From assembly GCF_012927405.1 (NCBI RefSeq), contig NZ_JABBGM010000001.1:688001-752000 (forward strand): DNA of 64,000 nt. Reading direction: 5' to 3'. The stretch's first letter is position 1. The number at the start of each line of letters is the position of its first letter. The DNA is from Novosphingobium olei. Lineage in GTDB: Bacteria > Pseudomonadota > Alphaproteobacteria > Sphingomonadales > Sphingomonadaceae. The notes under the pieces are model-generated. The model was not told the origin of the DNA. It ran no database searches and saw only the letters and a list, made by a program, of their open reading frames with translations. Shown here piece after piece: positions 53,640 to 61,941 of the stretch. The position numbers and the translations under genes were made by a program.

Positions 53640-54259
53640 GCGGCGTTGATCTCCGCCAGCCGCAGCGCGTGCCGGCGCACGTCTGACGGCCACGCCGCGA
53701 TGCTGGCCGCGAACGCCGTCGTGTCGCCGGCAAACAGCGCGCGCGACGCCGTCTCGAAATCGGGCAGATCACCCGCCAGCGCGGAGATGAAGCGATAGGC
53801 CCGCTCGCGCGCCGCGCGCTCGTCGGTGCGTCCGGCATCGCGCTTGCGCGCCAGGTCCACCAGCCGCCGCAGGGCTTGCGAAGCGCCACCCGGCTGGCTG
53901 GCGAGCCAGTCCCAGTGCCGCGGCAGCAGCGTCACCTCGCGCGCCACCACGCCCAGCTTGGGCCGGCCCCGGCCGCGCGGCGCATCGCTGTCCCCATCCT
54001 CCACCGCTGCAGCATCGGTACTGGCGACAAGCCGCAGCAGCGCCGGATGCTCGCCCAGCCGTCGCACCACGTCGGCGGTCGATCCGCGCAGGTTGAGGTC
54101 GATCTGCCCGCCGGACAGGTCGTCGAAGATCAGCACCGGCGGGGCATCGACTGGCGTCACCAGATCGCGCAGCGCCAGCGCCACGTCGACCACGCTGCCT
54201 TGGGCGACGAGCGAGAATCCGGCAAAGGCCGAGCAGGGGATTGACAGCACATCGTTCAT
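53636..54259 (-). CDS. DUF2239 family protein
   Basis: A 207-residue protein. Features are a beta-rich first part with VLIFDDLSGGQIDLNLRGS, a central GRGRPKLGVVAREVTLLPRHWDWLASQPGGASQALRRLVDLARKRD, and a C-terminal helical part ending HALRLAEINAA. These match the DUF2239 pattern; the GRGRPKLGVVAREVTLLPRHWDWL block suggests a DNA-binding or partner-binding role. Function unknown. It is divergent from a GIY-YIG gene across an A+T-rich 61-base gap. Confidence 0.85.
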   Translation of the reverse strand: MNDVLSIPCSAFAGFSLVAQGSVVDVALALRDLVTPVDAPPVLIFDDLSGGQIDLNLRGSTADVVRRLGEHPALLRLVASTDAAAVEDGDSDAPRGRGRPKLGVVAREVTLLPRHWDWLASQPGGASQALRRLVDLARKRDAGRTDERAARERAYRFISALAGDLPDFETASRALFAGDTTAFAASIAAWPSDVRRHALRLAEINAA

Positions 54260-54320
54260 GTCGGCATAAATATACCCGGATTAAATAATGTCAATTAACC
54301 CATATGAAAATGGAGCCACG

Positions 54321-54659
54321 ATGGAGCGTCCCGATCGCAAGGCGGCCGTTGCCACCTATCGCCAGCGCAAGGTGGAAGCCGGGATCTATGTCATCCGCTG
54401 CAGCGCGTCGGATGGCGTGTGGACCGGCGCTGCGCCGGACGTGACCACCATCCGCAACCGCGTCTGGTTCACGCTGCGCCAAGGCGCCAATCCGCACCGC
54501 ACCCTGCAGGAGGCGTGGCGCCAGCATGGCGAAGACGCCTTCTCGCTGGAGATCGTCGAGAGCTTCGATTGCGACGACGAGACCCCTGCCAGCCGCAATC
54601 GCAAGCTGCGCGACGGCGTCAGCGCCTGGGCCGAACGGCTGGGGTCGGCCAAAGTATAA
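54321..54659 (+). CDS. Small GIY-YIG nuclease-family protein
   Basis: A 112-residue protein with AGIYVIRCSASDGVWTGAAPDVTTIRNRVWFTLRQGANPHRTLQEAWRQHGEDAFSLEIVE, which follows the GIY...YIG pattern with a degenerate second half (VWTG) and the conserved arginine and glutamate. The family includes UvrC-like and homing nucleases. The start at 54321 is used; a longer frame from 54288 begins in the A+T-rich promoter region. Catalytic activity is uncertain because the YIG part is changed. Confidence 0.8.
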   Translation: MERPDRKAAVATYRQRKVEAGIYVIRCSASDGVWTGAAPDVTTIRNRVWFTLRQGANPHRTLQEAWRQHGEDAFSLEIVESFDCDDETPASRNRKLRDGVSAWAERLGSAKV

Positions 54660-54852
54660 AGGCGCCGCCGCCCCGGAAAGGACAACAGTCCGTGACATCG
54701 CGTGCGATAGGGCGTAGGGCTGGCGATGTCGGTGCCGCCACGCAGGCTCAGCTCGAAAGAGCGGGCATTGCTCGCCACCAGGCATATTCTGGCAGATTGC
54801 TATCCCATCGCGCGGATCGGCAAGCGCCTTCCTTCGGAGACGACCCCGTTTT

Positions 54853-55179
54853 ATGGCAGGTTACAAGGAACCCGGGCTCGAAGCCCGGCGCGCAGCAGCA
54901 GCCTCTGCGCGCGAAGCGGCTCTCGCAAAGCTCAAGGCACGGGCGCCGCTCGATCCCGTAGCGCAGGCCGAACGCATCGCTGCGGCCGAAGCGCGCGAGA
55001 AGGCGCAGGCCGAAAAGCGCGCCTTGCTCAAGGCGAAGAAGGCGCAGGAACTGGCCGACAAGGCCGAGCGCGCCGCCAAGGCGGAAAGCGCCGCCAAGGT
55101 GGCGCCTGCACTGACCGAAGCGGAGCGCAAGGCAGCCCGGGACGCCAAGTATGCGGCCCGCAAGGCGCGCAAGAAGTAA
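54853..55179 (+). CDS. DUF6481 family protein
   Basis: A 108-residue, very basic and alanine-rich helical protein (MAGYKEPGLEARRAAAASAREAALAKLKARAP...) ending in ARKARKK. The start and composition match the small DUF6481 family of sphingomonads. A long coiled coil or nucleic-acid-binding role is plausible. The 193 bases ahead of it (54660-54852) hold no gene that I can recognise. Function unknown. Confidence 0.8.
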   Translation: MAGYKEPGLEARRAAAASAREAALAKLKARAPLDPVAQAERIAAAEAREKAQAEKRALLKAKKAQELADKAERAAKAESAAKVAPALTEAERKAARDAKYAARKARKK

Positions 55180-55209
55180 CGCTTGCCCGATCCTGCCCCC
55201 GCCAGCGGC

Positions 55210-55908
55210 ATGTCCGCGCTCAATGCCGGCGAACATCTCGTCGACACGGCCTTCGTGCCCGACGGGAGCAGGCTCCGCCTTGTCCAGAGCGGCACCGATT
55301 TCGCGATCCTGCTCGACGACAACGAGCTGATGAGCACGGACTTTTCGGCTTCGGAAGGCGTGCTGGCGAGCGCGGTCTGCGCAGAATTGGCTGACCGTGC
55401 GCCCGTCCACATGCTGATCGGCGGGTATGGCATGGGCTTCACGCTGCGCGCCGCGCTGCGTGCTCTCGGCCCCGATGCCGAAGTGACGGTCGCCGAAATC
55501 GTGCCCAAGATCGTAGAATGGGCGAAAGGTCCGATGGCGGCGATCACCTTCGGCTGCCTCGATGATCCGCGCGTGCAGCTGGTTCAGGAAGACGTCGCCC
55601 TGCTGATCGAATCCGCGCGGCAGGGCTATGATTGCATCCTGCTCGATGTCGACAACGGACCCGAAGGGCTGACCCGCCGCGCGAACGACTGGCTCTATTC
55701 CGCCGCAGGCCTCGCCGCCGCGCGCTCTGCGCTGAAGGATGGCGGCATACTCGGCATCTGGTCCGCCTCCCACGATGACCGGTTCGCCGGAACGCTCGCC
55801 CGCAGCGGCTTTTCGGTCACCGTGATCGAAGCCGATCGCGGCGCGGATTCGTGCCCCGCCAAGCCAGACGAACAGCACGTCATCATCATGGCGACCCGGC
55901 GCGACTGA
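55210..55908 (+). CDS. Spermidine-synthase-like SAM-dependent transferase
   Basis: Encodes 232 residues from the ATG at 55210; a TTG at 55183 would add nine. The Rossmann-type motif MLIGGYGMGFTLRAALRALGPDAEVTVAEIVPKIVEWAKG and the later DCILLDVDNGPEGLT match the spermidine synthase/methyltransferase fold. The canonical polyamine-synthase GGGDG is replaced by GGYGMG, so the donor and acceptor may differ from spermidine synthase. It follows the DUF6481 gene closely. Confidence 0.82.
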   Translation: MSALNAGEHLVDTAFVPDGSRLRLVQSGTDFAILLDDNELMSTDFSASEGVLASAVCAELADRAPVHMLIGGYGMGFTLRAALRALGPDAEVTVAEIVPKIVEWAKGPMAAITFGCLDDPRVQLVQEDVALLIESARQGYDCILLDVDNGPEGLTRRANDWLYSAAGLAAARSALKDGGILGIWSASHDDRFAGTLARSGFSVTVIEADRGADSCPAKPDEQHVIIMATRRD

Positions 55909-55910
55909 CC

Positions 55911-55939
55911 GGCTGGTGGCGGCGCCAGGCGCGCCAGCC
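55911..55939. terminator. Possible hairpin between convergent genes
   Basis: GGCTGG and CCAGCC pair around a G+C-rich interior within the 36-base gap between the transferase and phosphatase genes. Confidence 0.35.
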
Positions 55940-55944
55940 ATCGC

Positions 55945-56490
55945 TCAATCGGGCAATTCGGGCCCCAGCTCCGGGTCGAGATCGCGCGGGCGTTTCAGCT
56001 CGACCAGCCTGGCGCAGCCTTCCTCCAGGTCCGCCCAGCGGTCGATCGCAAGTTCCATCACCGCGTAGGTCGCGGTCGGGAATTTCTGGACCACCACGTC
56101 GCGCAACGGGCTGCTGCCATCGTCGGGCACCAGGTCGAAGATCAGGTCTTCCAAGCCGGGATTGTGGCCCACCATCAGCACGCTCTTCGGATCGCCCGCG
56201 ATTTCGCGCAGCAGGTCCATCAGCACCGCGCTGCTGGCAAGGTAGATGCGCCGGTCCCATTCGACCGGGAAGCTGCGGCCCCAGGCCTTGCTCGATGTCT
56301 CGATGGTTTCGGCCACGCGCACTGCGGGCGATGCGATCATGCGGTCGAAGCGGCGCCCGGTCGAACGGATGTGCTGCCCCATCGCCAGCGCGCCGCGCTG
56401 GCCGCGCAGGTTCAGCGGGCGGTCGAAGTCGCGGGCGCGGGCATCGCTCCAGTCGGACTTGGCGTGGCGGAACAGGGCCAGGGTCTTCAC
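55945..56490 (-). CDS. SixA-type histidine phosphatase
   Basis: A 181-residue protein of the histidine phosphatase superfamily. The catalytic RHAKSDW lies at residues 8-14 and the second histidine is in MVGHNPGLEDL. SixA-type proteins dephosphorylate phosphohistidine in phosphorelays, though other substrates are possible. Its start overlaps the end of the helicase gene by four bases. Confidence 0.9.
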   Translation of the reverse strand: MKTLALFRHAKSDWSDARARDFDRPLNLRGQRGALAMGQHIRSTGRRFDRMIASPAVRVAETIETSSKAWGRSFPVEWDRRIYLASSAVLMDLLREIAGDPKSVLMVGHNPGLEDLIFDLVPDDGSSPLRDVVVQKFPTATYAVMELAIDRWADLEEGCARLVELKRPRDLDPELGPELPD

Positions 56491-59276
56491 GCGGTCCTTC
56501 CGTCGATGGCTGCGGGCGAAGCCGCGGGTTCGCTCCCTGAAACACCGGCTGCGATCAATTGTAAAGCCGCATCGAGCGTGACCCGGCGCACCGGCGTGCC
56601 CGGCGGGAAGGCGCTGAGCAGGCGCGAAGGGAACGCCGCCGACAGCACCACGAAATGCCCCCGGTCGGTGCCCGAACGGATCAGCCGCCCGAACGCCTGT
56701 GCCAGCCGCGCACGGATGATGCGATCATCGTGCCGCTGTCCGCCGCCGCTGTCCTTGGCTGCCAGCCGCCGCGCGCGGTGCAGGATCGATGGCTTGGGCC
56801 AGGGCACCTGTTCCATCACCACCAGCCGCAGCGAATCGCCCGGCACATCCACGCCATCGCGCAGAGCATCGGTGCCGAGCAGGCTGGCGCGCGGATCGTC
56901 GCGGAAGATGTCGACCAGCGTGCCGGTGTCGATCGGATCGACATGCTGGGCATAGAGCGGCAGCCCGGCGCGGGCGAGGCGGTCGGCGATGCGGCCATAG
57001 ACCGCGCGCAGCCGCCGGATTGCGGTGAACAGGCCCAGCACGCCGCCGCCCGCCGATTCGATCAGCCGGCCATAGGCGCCGGCGAGCGCAGCAATGTCGC
57101 CCTTGGCAACGTCGGTCACGATCAGCACTTCGGCCTGGGCGGCATAGTCGAACGGGCTTTCCGCGCTGAACAGCTTGGGCGCCACCTCCAGATGCTGCGC
57201 GCCGCTGCGGGTCACCGCGCTGTCCCAGTCGTCGCCGCCGGTCTCGCCCCCGCTCGCTCCGCTGCGATCACACAGCGTCGCGCTGGTCAGCACCACGCCG
57301 TGCGCGGGGGCGAGCACCGTTTCGGCGAACGGCTTCATCGGATCGAGGTAGTGGCGGTGCAGGCCGATGTCCCATTCGCGCCCGTCCGAACGGTCGACCG
57401 CCAGCCAGTCGACGAAATCGCGGTCGGCGGGGCCACCCAGCCGTGCCAGCAGCGCGATCCACCCGCCGATCAGGTCGCTGCGCCAGCCGATCGCCCCGCG
57501 CGCGCCTTCGATCCGCGCGCGCGCCGGGCCGTCGAGCCAGTCGGGCCCGTCCTCGATTAGCGCCTCCAGCCGCAATCCCAGGCGGACCAGCGGCTGGCGC
57601 AACGCCTCCAGCGCCTCCTGCGCGTGGCCGGCAATCTCGACGAACGGTCCATCGAGCTGCGCCACTTCGGTTTCGAGGCCGTAGCCCGCCTCGCTACCGC
57701 CATTCTCGTCGCGCGCGTAGACGAGCGCGCGCACCGCGCCGAGCAGCTCCTCGACCGGGCCGAACGGCGCGCCTTCCACGATCCGGCCTAGCCACCCGTC
57801 AGAGGGCAGGGCCTGCGCCGCCTCGACCGCCTCGGTGATCGCCAGCGCGCCCTGTTCGTCATAGCTTGCCACATCGGCCAGCCGCGCCGAAAGTCCCCGC
57901 CGCCGCCCGCGCGACTTGCCTTCGGGGCCGATCACCCAGCGTCGCAGCTCGATCGTCTCGGCCCCGGTCAGCGCGGCGGAGAAGGTCGAATCCGCCGCTT
58001 CGAACACGTGATGGCCTTCGTCGAAAACCACCCGCGTCGGCCGGTTGGCCACATCGCGTCCGCGCGCCGCATTGACCATCACCAGCGCGTGGTTGGCGAT
58101 CACCAGCTCCGCGCCGGCCGAAGCCCGTGCCGAGCGTTCGATGAAGCACTTGCGGTAATGCGGGCACCCGGCATAGACGCATTCGCCGCGCTGGTCGGTC
58201 AACGCCGTCACCCCACGCTTGCGGAACAGCGTGCCGAGCCAGCCCGGCAGATCGCCGCCGATCATGTCGCCGTCCTGGCTATAAGCCGCCCAGCGCGCCA
58301 CCAGCTGCGCCAGGATCGCCGCGCGCCCCTGGAAGCCGCCCTGCAGCGCATCCTCCAGGTTGAGCAGGCAGAGGTAGTTCTCGCGTCCCTTGCGCACCAC
58401 CACGGGCTGCTGGCCGCCCGCCGCACCTTCGCCATAGGCGCGCCGGCTTTCGCGCCGCAGCTGGCGTTGCAGCGCCTTGGTGTAGGTCGAAACCCACACC
58501 GTCCCGCCGCTCTTGGCCGACCATAGCGAGGCGGGCGCCAGATAGCCCAGCGTCTTGCCCGTGCCCGTGCCCGCCTGCGCCAGCACCACGTGCGGTTCGC
58601 GCTGCCCCCGCCTTGGCGCAAAGGCCGCACCCACCGCTTCGGCAAAGGCGAGCTGGCTGGCGCGCTCCTCCGCGCCTTCGCCGGTGAGCGCCGACAGGCG
58701 CAGGCCGATCTCCGCCGCGCCGAGCACGACTTGCGCGGGCTGCGGGCGTTCGGGCGCTTCCTCCCATTCCGGCAGCCGCGCGAACAGCCAGCGCTCGGCC
58801 TTTTCCGGCTTGCGCAGATGCGGCGTGACCAGCCCCGCCCAGGGCCAGCGCAGCCGCACCAGCGATTGCAGCGCGGTCCACGCGCCCTCGCGCTCGGGCC
58901 AGTCCTCGGCCTCGCAGGTCGCCAGCAGCGCACCGGCCGCGCGCTGCAGCAGTTCGGGCACGTCGGCATCGCCTGCCGGTGGTTCGAGCCCCAGCGCATG
59001 GGCCATGCCCTTGGGCGTCGGCACCACGAACCGCGCCGGATGGACGAAAGCGAACAGTTCGAGCAGGTCGAGGCCTGAAAGGTCGGGATAGCCCAGCCGG
59101 CTTGCCACCAGCGGCGCATTGAGCATCAGCAGCGGCGTGTCCGACACCGCCATGATCGCCTCGCCCTTGCCCACGCCGCGCGTGGTGGCGCCCAGCATGT
59201 CGCCCACAAGGTCTGGGCGCCGCAGCCAGCATCCCCCGTGGGAGGCGTGAATGGCGGGGATCTGCAGCGGTTTCAT
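56487..59276 (-). CDS. DinG/XPD-like ATP-dependent DNA helicase
   Basis: A 929-residue superfamily 2 helicase. Walker A is AQAGTGTGKTLGYLAP and the DEAH-type box is VVFDEGHHVFE. Cysteines in CVYAGCPHYRKC, with one in ENYLCLLN, would hold the 4Fe-4S cluster of this family. The C-terminal motor half has AQAFGRLIRSGTDRGHFVVLS. It should unwind DNA in repair. The N-terminal 180 residues before the helicase core are extra. The ATG at 59276 has GGAG in front. Confidence 0.9.
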   Translation of the reverse strand: MKPLQIPAIHASHGGCWLRRPDLVGDMLGATTRGVGKGEAIMAVSDTPLLMLNAPLVASRLGYPDLSGLDLLELFAFVHPARFVVPTPKGMAHALGLEPPAGDADVPELLQRAAGALLATCEAEDWPEREGAWTALQSLVRLRWPWAGLVTPHLRKPEKAERWLFARLPEWEEAPERPQPAQVVLGAAEIGLRLSALTGEGAEERASQLAFAEAVGAAFAPRRGQREPHVVLAQAGTGTGKTLGYLAPASLWSAKSGGTVWVSTYTKALQRQLRRESRRAYGEGAAGGQQPVVVRKGRENYLCLLNLEDALQGGFQGRAAILAQLVARWAAYSQDGDMIGGDLPGWLGTLFRKRGVTALTDQRGECVYAGCPHYRKCFIERSARASAGAELVIANHALVMVNAARGRDVANRPTRVVFDEGHHVFEAADSTFSAALTGAETIELRRWVIGPEGKSRGRRRGLSARLADVASYDEQGALAITEAVEAAQALPSDGWLGRIVEGAPFGPVEELLGAVRALVYARDENGGSEAGYGLETEVAQLDGPFVEIAGHAQEALEALRQPLVRLGLRLEALIEDGPDWLDGPARARIEGARGAIGWRSDLIGGWIALLARLGGPADRDFVDWLAVDRSDGREWDIGLHRHYLDPMKPFAETVLAPAHGVVLTSATLCDRSGASGGETGGDDWDSAVTRSGAQHLEVAPKLFSAESPFDYAAQAEVLIVTDVAKGDIAALAGAYGRLIESAGGGVLGLFTAIRRLRAVYGRIADRLARAGLPLYAQHVDPIDTGTLVDIFRDDPRASLLGTDALRDGVDVPGDSLRLVVMEQVPWPKPSILHRARRLAAKDSGGGQRHDDRIIRARLAQAFGRLIRSGTDRGHFVVLSAAFPSRLLSAFPPGTPVRRVTLDAALQLIAAGVSGSEPAASPAAIDGRTA

Positions 59277-59434
59277 CATCGCTCCGGTTGGCAGCTCTCC
59301 AGTGAACGGAAACGGAACAGCGGGCAAGTCCCGCGCCGTCGAATATCCCCCCTTAACACCTCGCGCGCCCCGCCGTTCTTGGCTTCGGAACACGGAACGG
59401 AGCGTCACTCCGGCCCCATAGTGGAGAATGGGAA

Positions 59435-60235
59435 ATGGCAGTCATCAACACCAATATCGCCGCGCTCAAGGCGGCCAATGCTTCGAACGCCGCTGGCAAG
59501 ATGGCCGGCATCGCGATGGAACGCCTGTCGACCGGCAAGCGCATCAACGGCGCCAAGGACGATGCCGCGGGCCTTGCGATCACCACCACCATGACCTCGC
59601 AGATCAAGGGCATGAGCCAGGGCATCCGCAACGCCAACGACGGCATCTCGCTTGCCCAGACCGCAGACGGCGCGCTGAACGAAGTCACCAACATGCTCCA
59701 GCGCGTCCGCGAACTTGCCGTGCAGTCGGCCTCGGGCACCTACCAGGATACCGACCGCGGCTACATGGACGCCGAAGTTCAGGAACTGGCGACCCAGATC
59801 AACGACGTGCTCGCCAACACCAAGTTCAACGGCAACAACGTGTTCGGCACCGCCGACAGCACCTTCACCATCCAGGTGGGCGGTGAATCGACCGACACGG
59901 TCGACATCACCAGCAAGGGCATCGCCACCGTCACCTTCGACGTCTCGCTCGCCACGGCGGCCACGACCACGCTGGGCGATGTCGATACCTCGCTTGCCGA
60001 AGTCAGCGCGGCGCGCGCCTCGTTCGGCGCCGGCCAGAACCGGCTGGAATCGGTGATCAGCAACCTGACCGACAACGTCACCAACCTGTCGGATGCCCGC
60101 AGCCGCATTCTCGATACCGACTATTCGGCGGAAACCACCGCGATGGCCAAGTCGCAGATCCTCAGCCAGGCCTCGACCGCGATGATCGCGCAGGCGAACC
60201 AGGCCCAGCAGAACGTGCTTTCGCTTCTGAAGTAA
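59435..60235 (+). CDS. Flagellin
   Basis: A 266-residue flagellin. The N-terminal D0/D1 region MAVINTNIAALKAANASNAAGKMAGIAMERLSTGKRINGAKDDAAGLAI and the C-terminal LTDNVTNLSDARSRILDTDYSAETTAMAKSQILSQASTAMIAQANQAQQNVLSLLK are both intact, with a short variable middle. It forms the flagellar filament. No other flagellar gene lies nearby. It is divergent from the helicase gene. Confidence 0.96.
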   Translation: MAVINTNIAALKAANASNAAGKMAGIAMERLSTGKRINGAKDDAAGLAITTTMTSQIKGMSQGIRNANDGISLAQTADGALNEVTNMLQRVRELAVQSASGTYQDTDRGYMDAEVQELATQINDVLANTKFNGNNVFGTADSTFTIQVGGESTDTVDITSKGIATVTFDVSLATAATTTLGDVDTSLAEVSAARASFGAGQNRLESVISNLTDNVTNLSDARSRILDTDYSAETTAMAKSQILSQASTAMIAQANQAQQNVLSLLK

Positions 60236-60276
60236 TACCCCCCTTCTTCCATTGCTTCGGAAAGCGTCTCCACGGG

Positions 60277-60308
60277 AAGGCGGTCGTGCTCGGGCGCGAC
60301 CGCCTTTT
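60277..60308 (+). terminator. Rho-independent terminator after flagellin gene
   Basis: A perfect 10-bp stem AAGGCGGTCG / CGACCGCCTT with a ten-base loop, then TT, about 41 bases after the flagellin stop. It also faces the end of the convergent metY-like gene. Confidence 0.8.
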
Positions 60309-60343
60309 CGGTATTCAGCCCGCGGGCGCGTCCGTCCGCGCGC

Positions 60344-61639
60344 TCAGGCCGCGTCGAGCGCTTGGCCCAGGTCGGCCAGGATATCGTCGATGTGCTCGAT
60401 CCCGATCGACAGGCGCACATAGCCCGGGCTCACCCCGGTCGCCGCCTGTTCCTGTTCGGAAAGCTGTGAATGCGTGGTCGATGCGGGATGGATTGCCAGG
60501 CTGCGCGCATCGCCGATGTTGGCCACGTGGTAGAACAGCGCCAGCGCGTTGATGAACCGCTTGCCCGCTTCGGCCCCGCCCGCCAGCTCGAACCCGACCA
60601 GGCCGCCTGCTCCGCGCGTCAGGTACTTGTCCGCCAGCTCCTTCGCGCGGCCTTCGGACTGGGACGGATGGATCACCTTGGTCACCTTGGGGTGGGCGGC
60701 GAGGAAGCTTGCGACCTTCGCCGCGTTCTCGCTGTGACGCTCGATGCGCAGGGGCAGCGTCTCCAGTCCCTGGATCAGCTGGAAGGCGTTGAACGGCGAA
60801 AGCGCCGCGCCGATGTCGCGCAGCAGGATCACGCGGGCGCGGATGGCATAGGCGATGGGACCCAGCGGCTTGATGTCGCGCGCCCACACCGCCCCGTGAT
60901 AGCTGGGGTCGGGCGTGTTCAGCAGCGGCTGGCGTTCGGGAATGGCATCCCATTCGAAATTGCCGCCATCGATGATCGCCCCGCCGATCGAGGTGCCGTG
61001 CCCGCCGATGTACTTGGTCGTGGAATAGACGACCACGGCCGCGCCATGGTCGAACGGACGGATCAGCAGCGGCGCCGCCGTGTTGTCGACGATCAGCGGA
61101 ATGCCGTATTCGCGGCCGATCGCGGCCACTTCGGCAATCGGGAACACCTCCAGCTTGGGATTGGGCAGGCTTTCGGCGTAATAGGCGCGGGTGCGATCGT
61201 CGGTGGCGTGGGCAAAGCCTTCGGGATCGGCCGGATCGACGAAGCGCACTTCGATGCCCAGATCCTTCAGCGTGTTGGCGAACAGGTTCCACGTGCCGCC
61301 ATACAGGTTGGTGGAGCTGACGATGTTGTCGCCGGCGCGGGCAAGGTTCAGCACGGCAAAGGTCGATGCCGCCTGGCCCGATGCCGTCGCCACCGCCGCC
61401 GCGCCGCCTTCCAGTGCGGCCAGCCGCTGTTCCAGCACGTCCGTGGTCGGGTTCATCAGCCGGGTGTAGATGTTGCCCAGCTCCGACAGCGAAAACAGGT
61501 TGGCGGCATGCTCGGTCGACTGGAACTGGTAGCTCGTCGTCTGGTGGATCGGCACTGCTACAGATCCCGTTGTCGGATCGGCGCGCCACCCGGCATGCAG
61601 CGCCAGCGTTTCGGCGCGGGCCTTGGAAAGATCGGTCAT
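60344..61639 (-). CDS. metY: O-acetylhomoserine sulfhydrylase / Cys-Met metabolism PLP enzyme
   Basis: A 431-residue PLP enzyme of the Cys/Met metabolism family. The PLP lysine is in VVYSTTKYIGGHGTSIGG, with NIYTRLMNPTTDVLEQRLAALEGG near the start and DARSLAIHPASTTHSQLSEQEQ near the end. It should make homocysteine (or cysteine) from O-acetylhomoserine and sulfide. The ATG at 61639 is preferred because AGAGGA then has normal spacing; the one at 61648 is too close. Confidence 0.92.
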   Translation of the reverse strand: MTDLSKARAETLALHAGWRADPTTGSVAVPIHQTTSYQFQSTEHAANLFSLSELGNIYTRLMNPTTDVLEQRLAALEGGAAAVATASGQAASTFAVLNLARAGDNIVSSTNLYGGTWNLFANTLKDLGIEVRFVDPADPEGFAHATDDRTRAYYAESLPNPKLEVFPIAEVAAIGREYGIPLIVDNTAAPLLIRPFDHGAAVVVYSTTKYIGGHGTSIGGAIIDGGNFEWDAIPERQPLLNTPDPSYHGAVWARDIKPLGPIAYAIRARVILLRDIGAALSPFNAFQLIQGLETLPLRIERHSENAAKVASFLAAHPKVTKVIHPSQSEGRAKELADKYLTRGAGGLVGFELAGGAEAGKRFINALALFYHVANIGDARSLAIHPASTTHSQLSEQEQAATGVSPGYVRLSIGIEHIDDILADLGQALDAA

Positions 61640-61666
61640 CGCAGGCATTCCTCTTCGTGAAGCGGT

Positions 61667-61686
61667 ATCGGTATTTGTCTACCGAT
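61667..61686. promoter_or_regulatory. Palindromic operator candidate upstream of metY
   Basis: ATCGGTA-N6-TACCGAT, a perfect 7-6-7 inverted repeat 28-47 bases ahead of the metY start, as expected for a dimeric repressor site. An Rrf2- or Met-type regulator is conceivable; the protein is not known. Confidence 0.5.
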
Positions 61687-61810
61687 TTGGTTGATTATCG
61701 GGAAGGGGCTATTTTCCTACTGCGCGCGCCGGTGATATCTGACGCACATGTCAGCTTCGTTTCCCCTTGATTCCCGCGGACTTGTGGCCGCTGGATGGCG
61801 CATGAGCGGC

Positions 61811-61857
61811 AAAGTTGACACTTTCTCTTTTAGGTCTGTCAACTTTGTCAACTTGGG
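61811..61857. repeat. Inverted GTTGACA-type repeat cluster
   Basis: AAAGTTGACA (61811-61820) is inverted as TGTCAACTTT (61837-61846). The segment 61836-61857 is the reverse complement of the 22-base repeat at 13716-13737. It sits between the divergent metY and lysS genes. Confidence 0.75.
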
Positions 61858-61941
61858 GGCTGGCAGGGTGTTGGCGCGGCACTCGCGCACCATGCCTTCG
61901 GACTTGCCTTCGCAGCCGCAAAAGGGGAAAGGGCGGGCACT

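Noticed and set aside
54660..54852. tRNA-like stretch GCTCAGCTCGAAAGAGC near 54742
   Set aside because: The piece resembles a tRNA D-arm, but no matching acceptor stem, anticodon arm or T-loop could be folded around it.
59277..59434. Sigma-54 promoter ahead of flagellin
   Set aside because: No TGGCAC-N5-TTGCA pattern was found; a TTGGC at about 59380 lacks the second element.
61640..61941. SAM-II riboswitch ahead of metY
   Set aside because: The known SAM-II pseudoknot sequence pattern could not be found; only a protein-type palindrome is seen.
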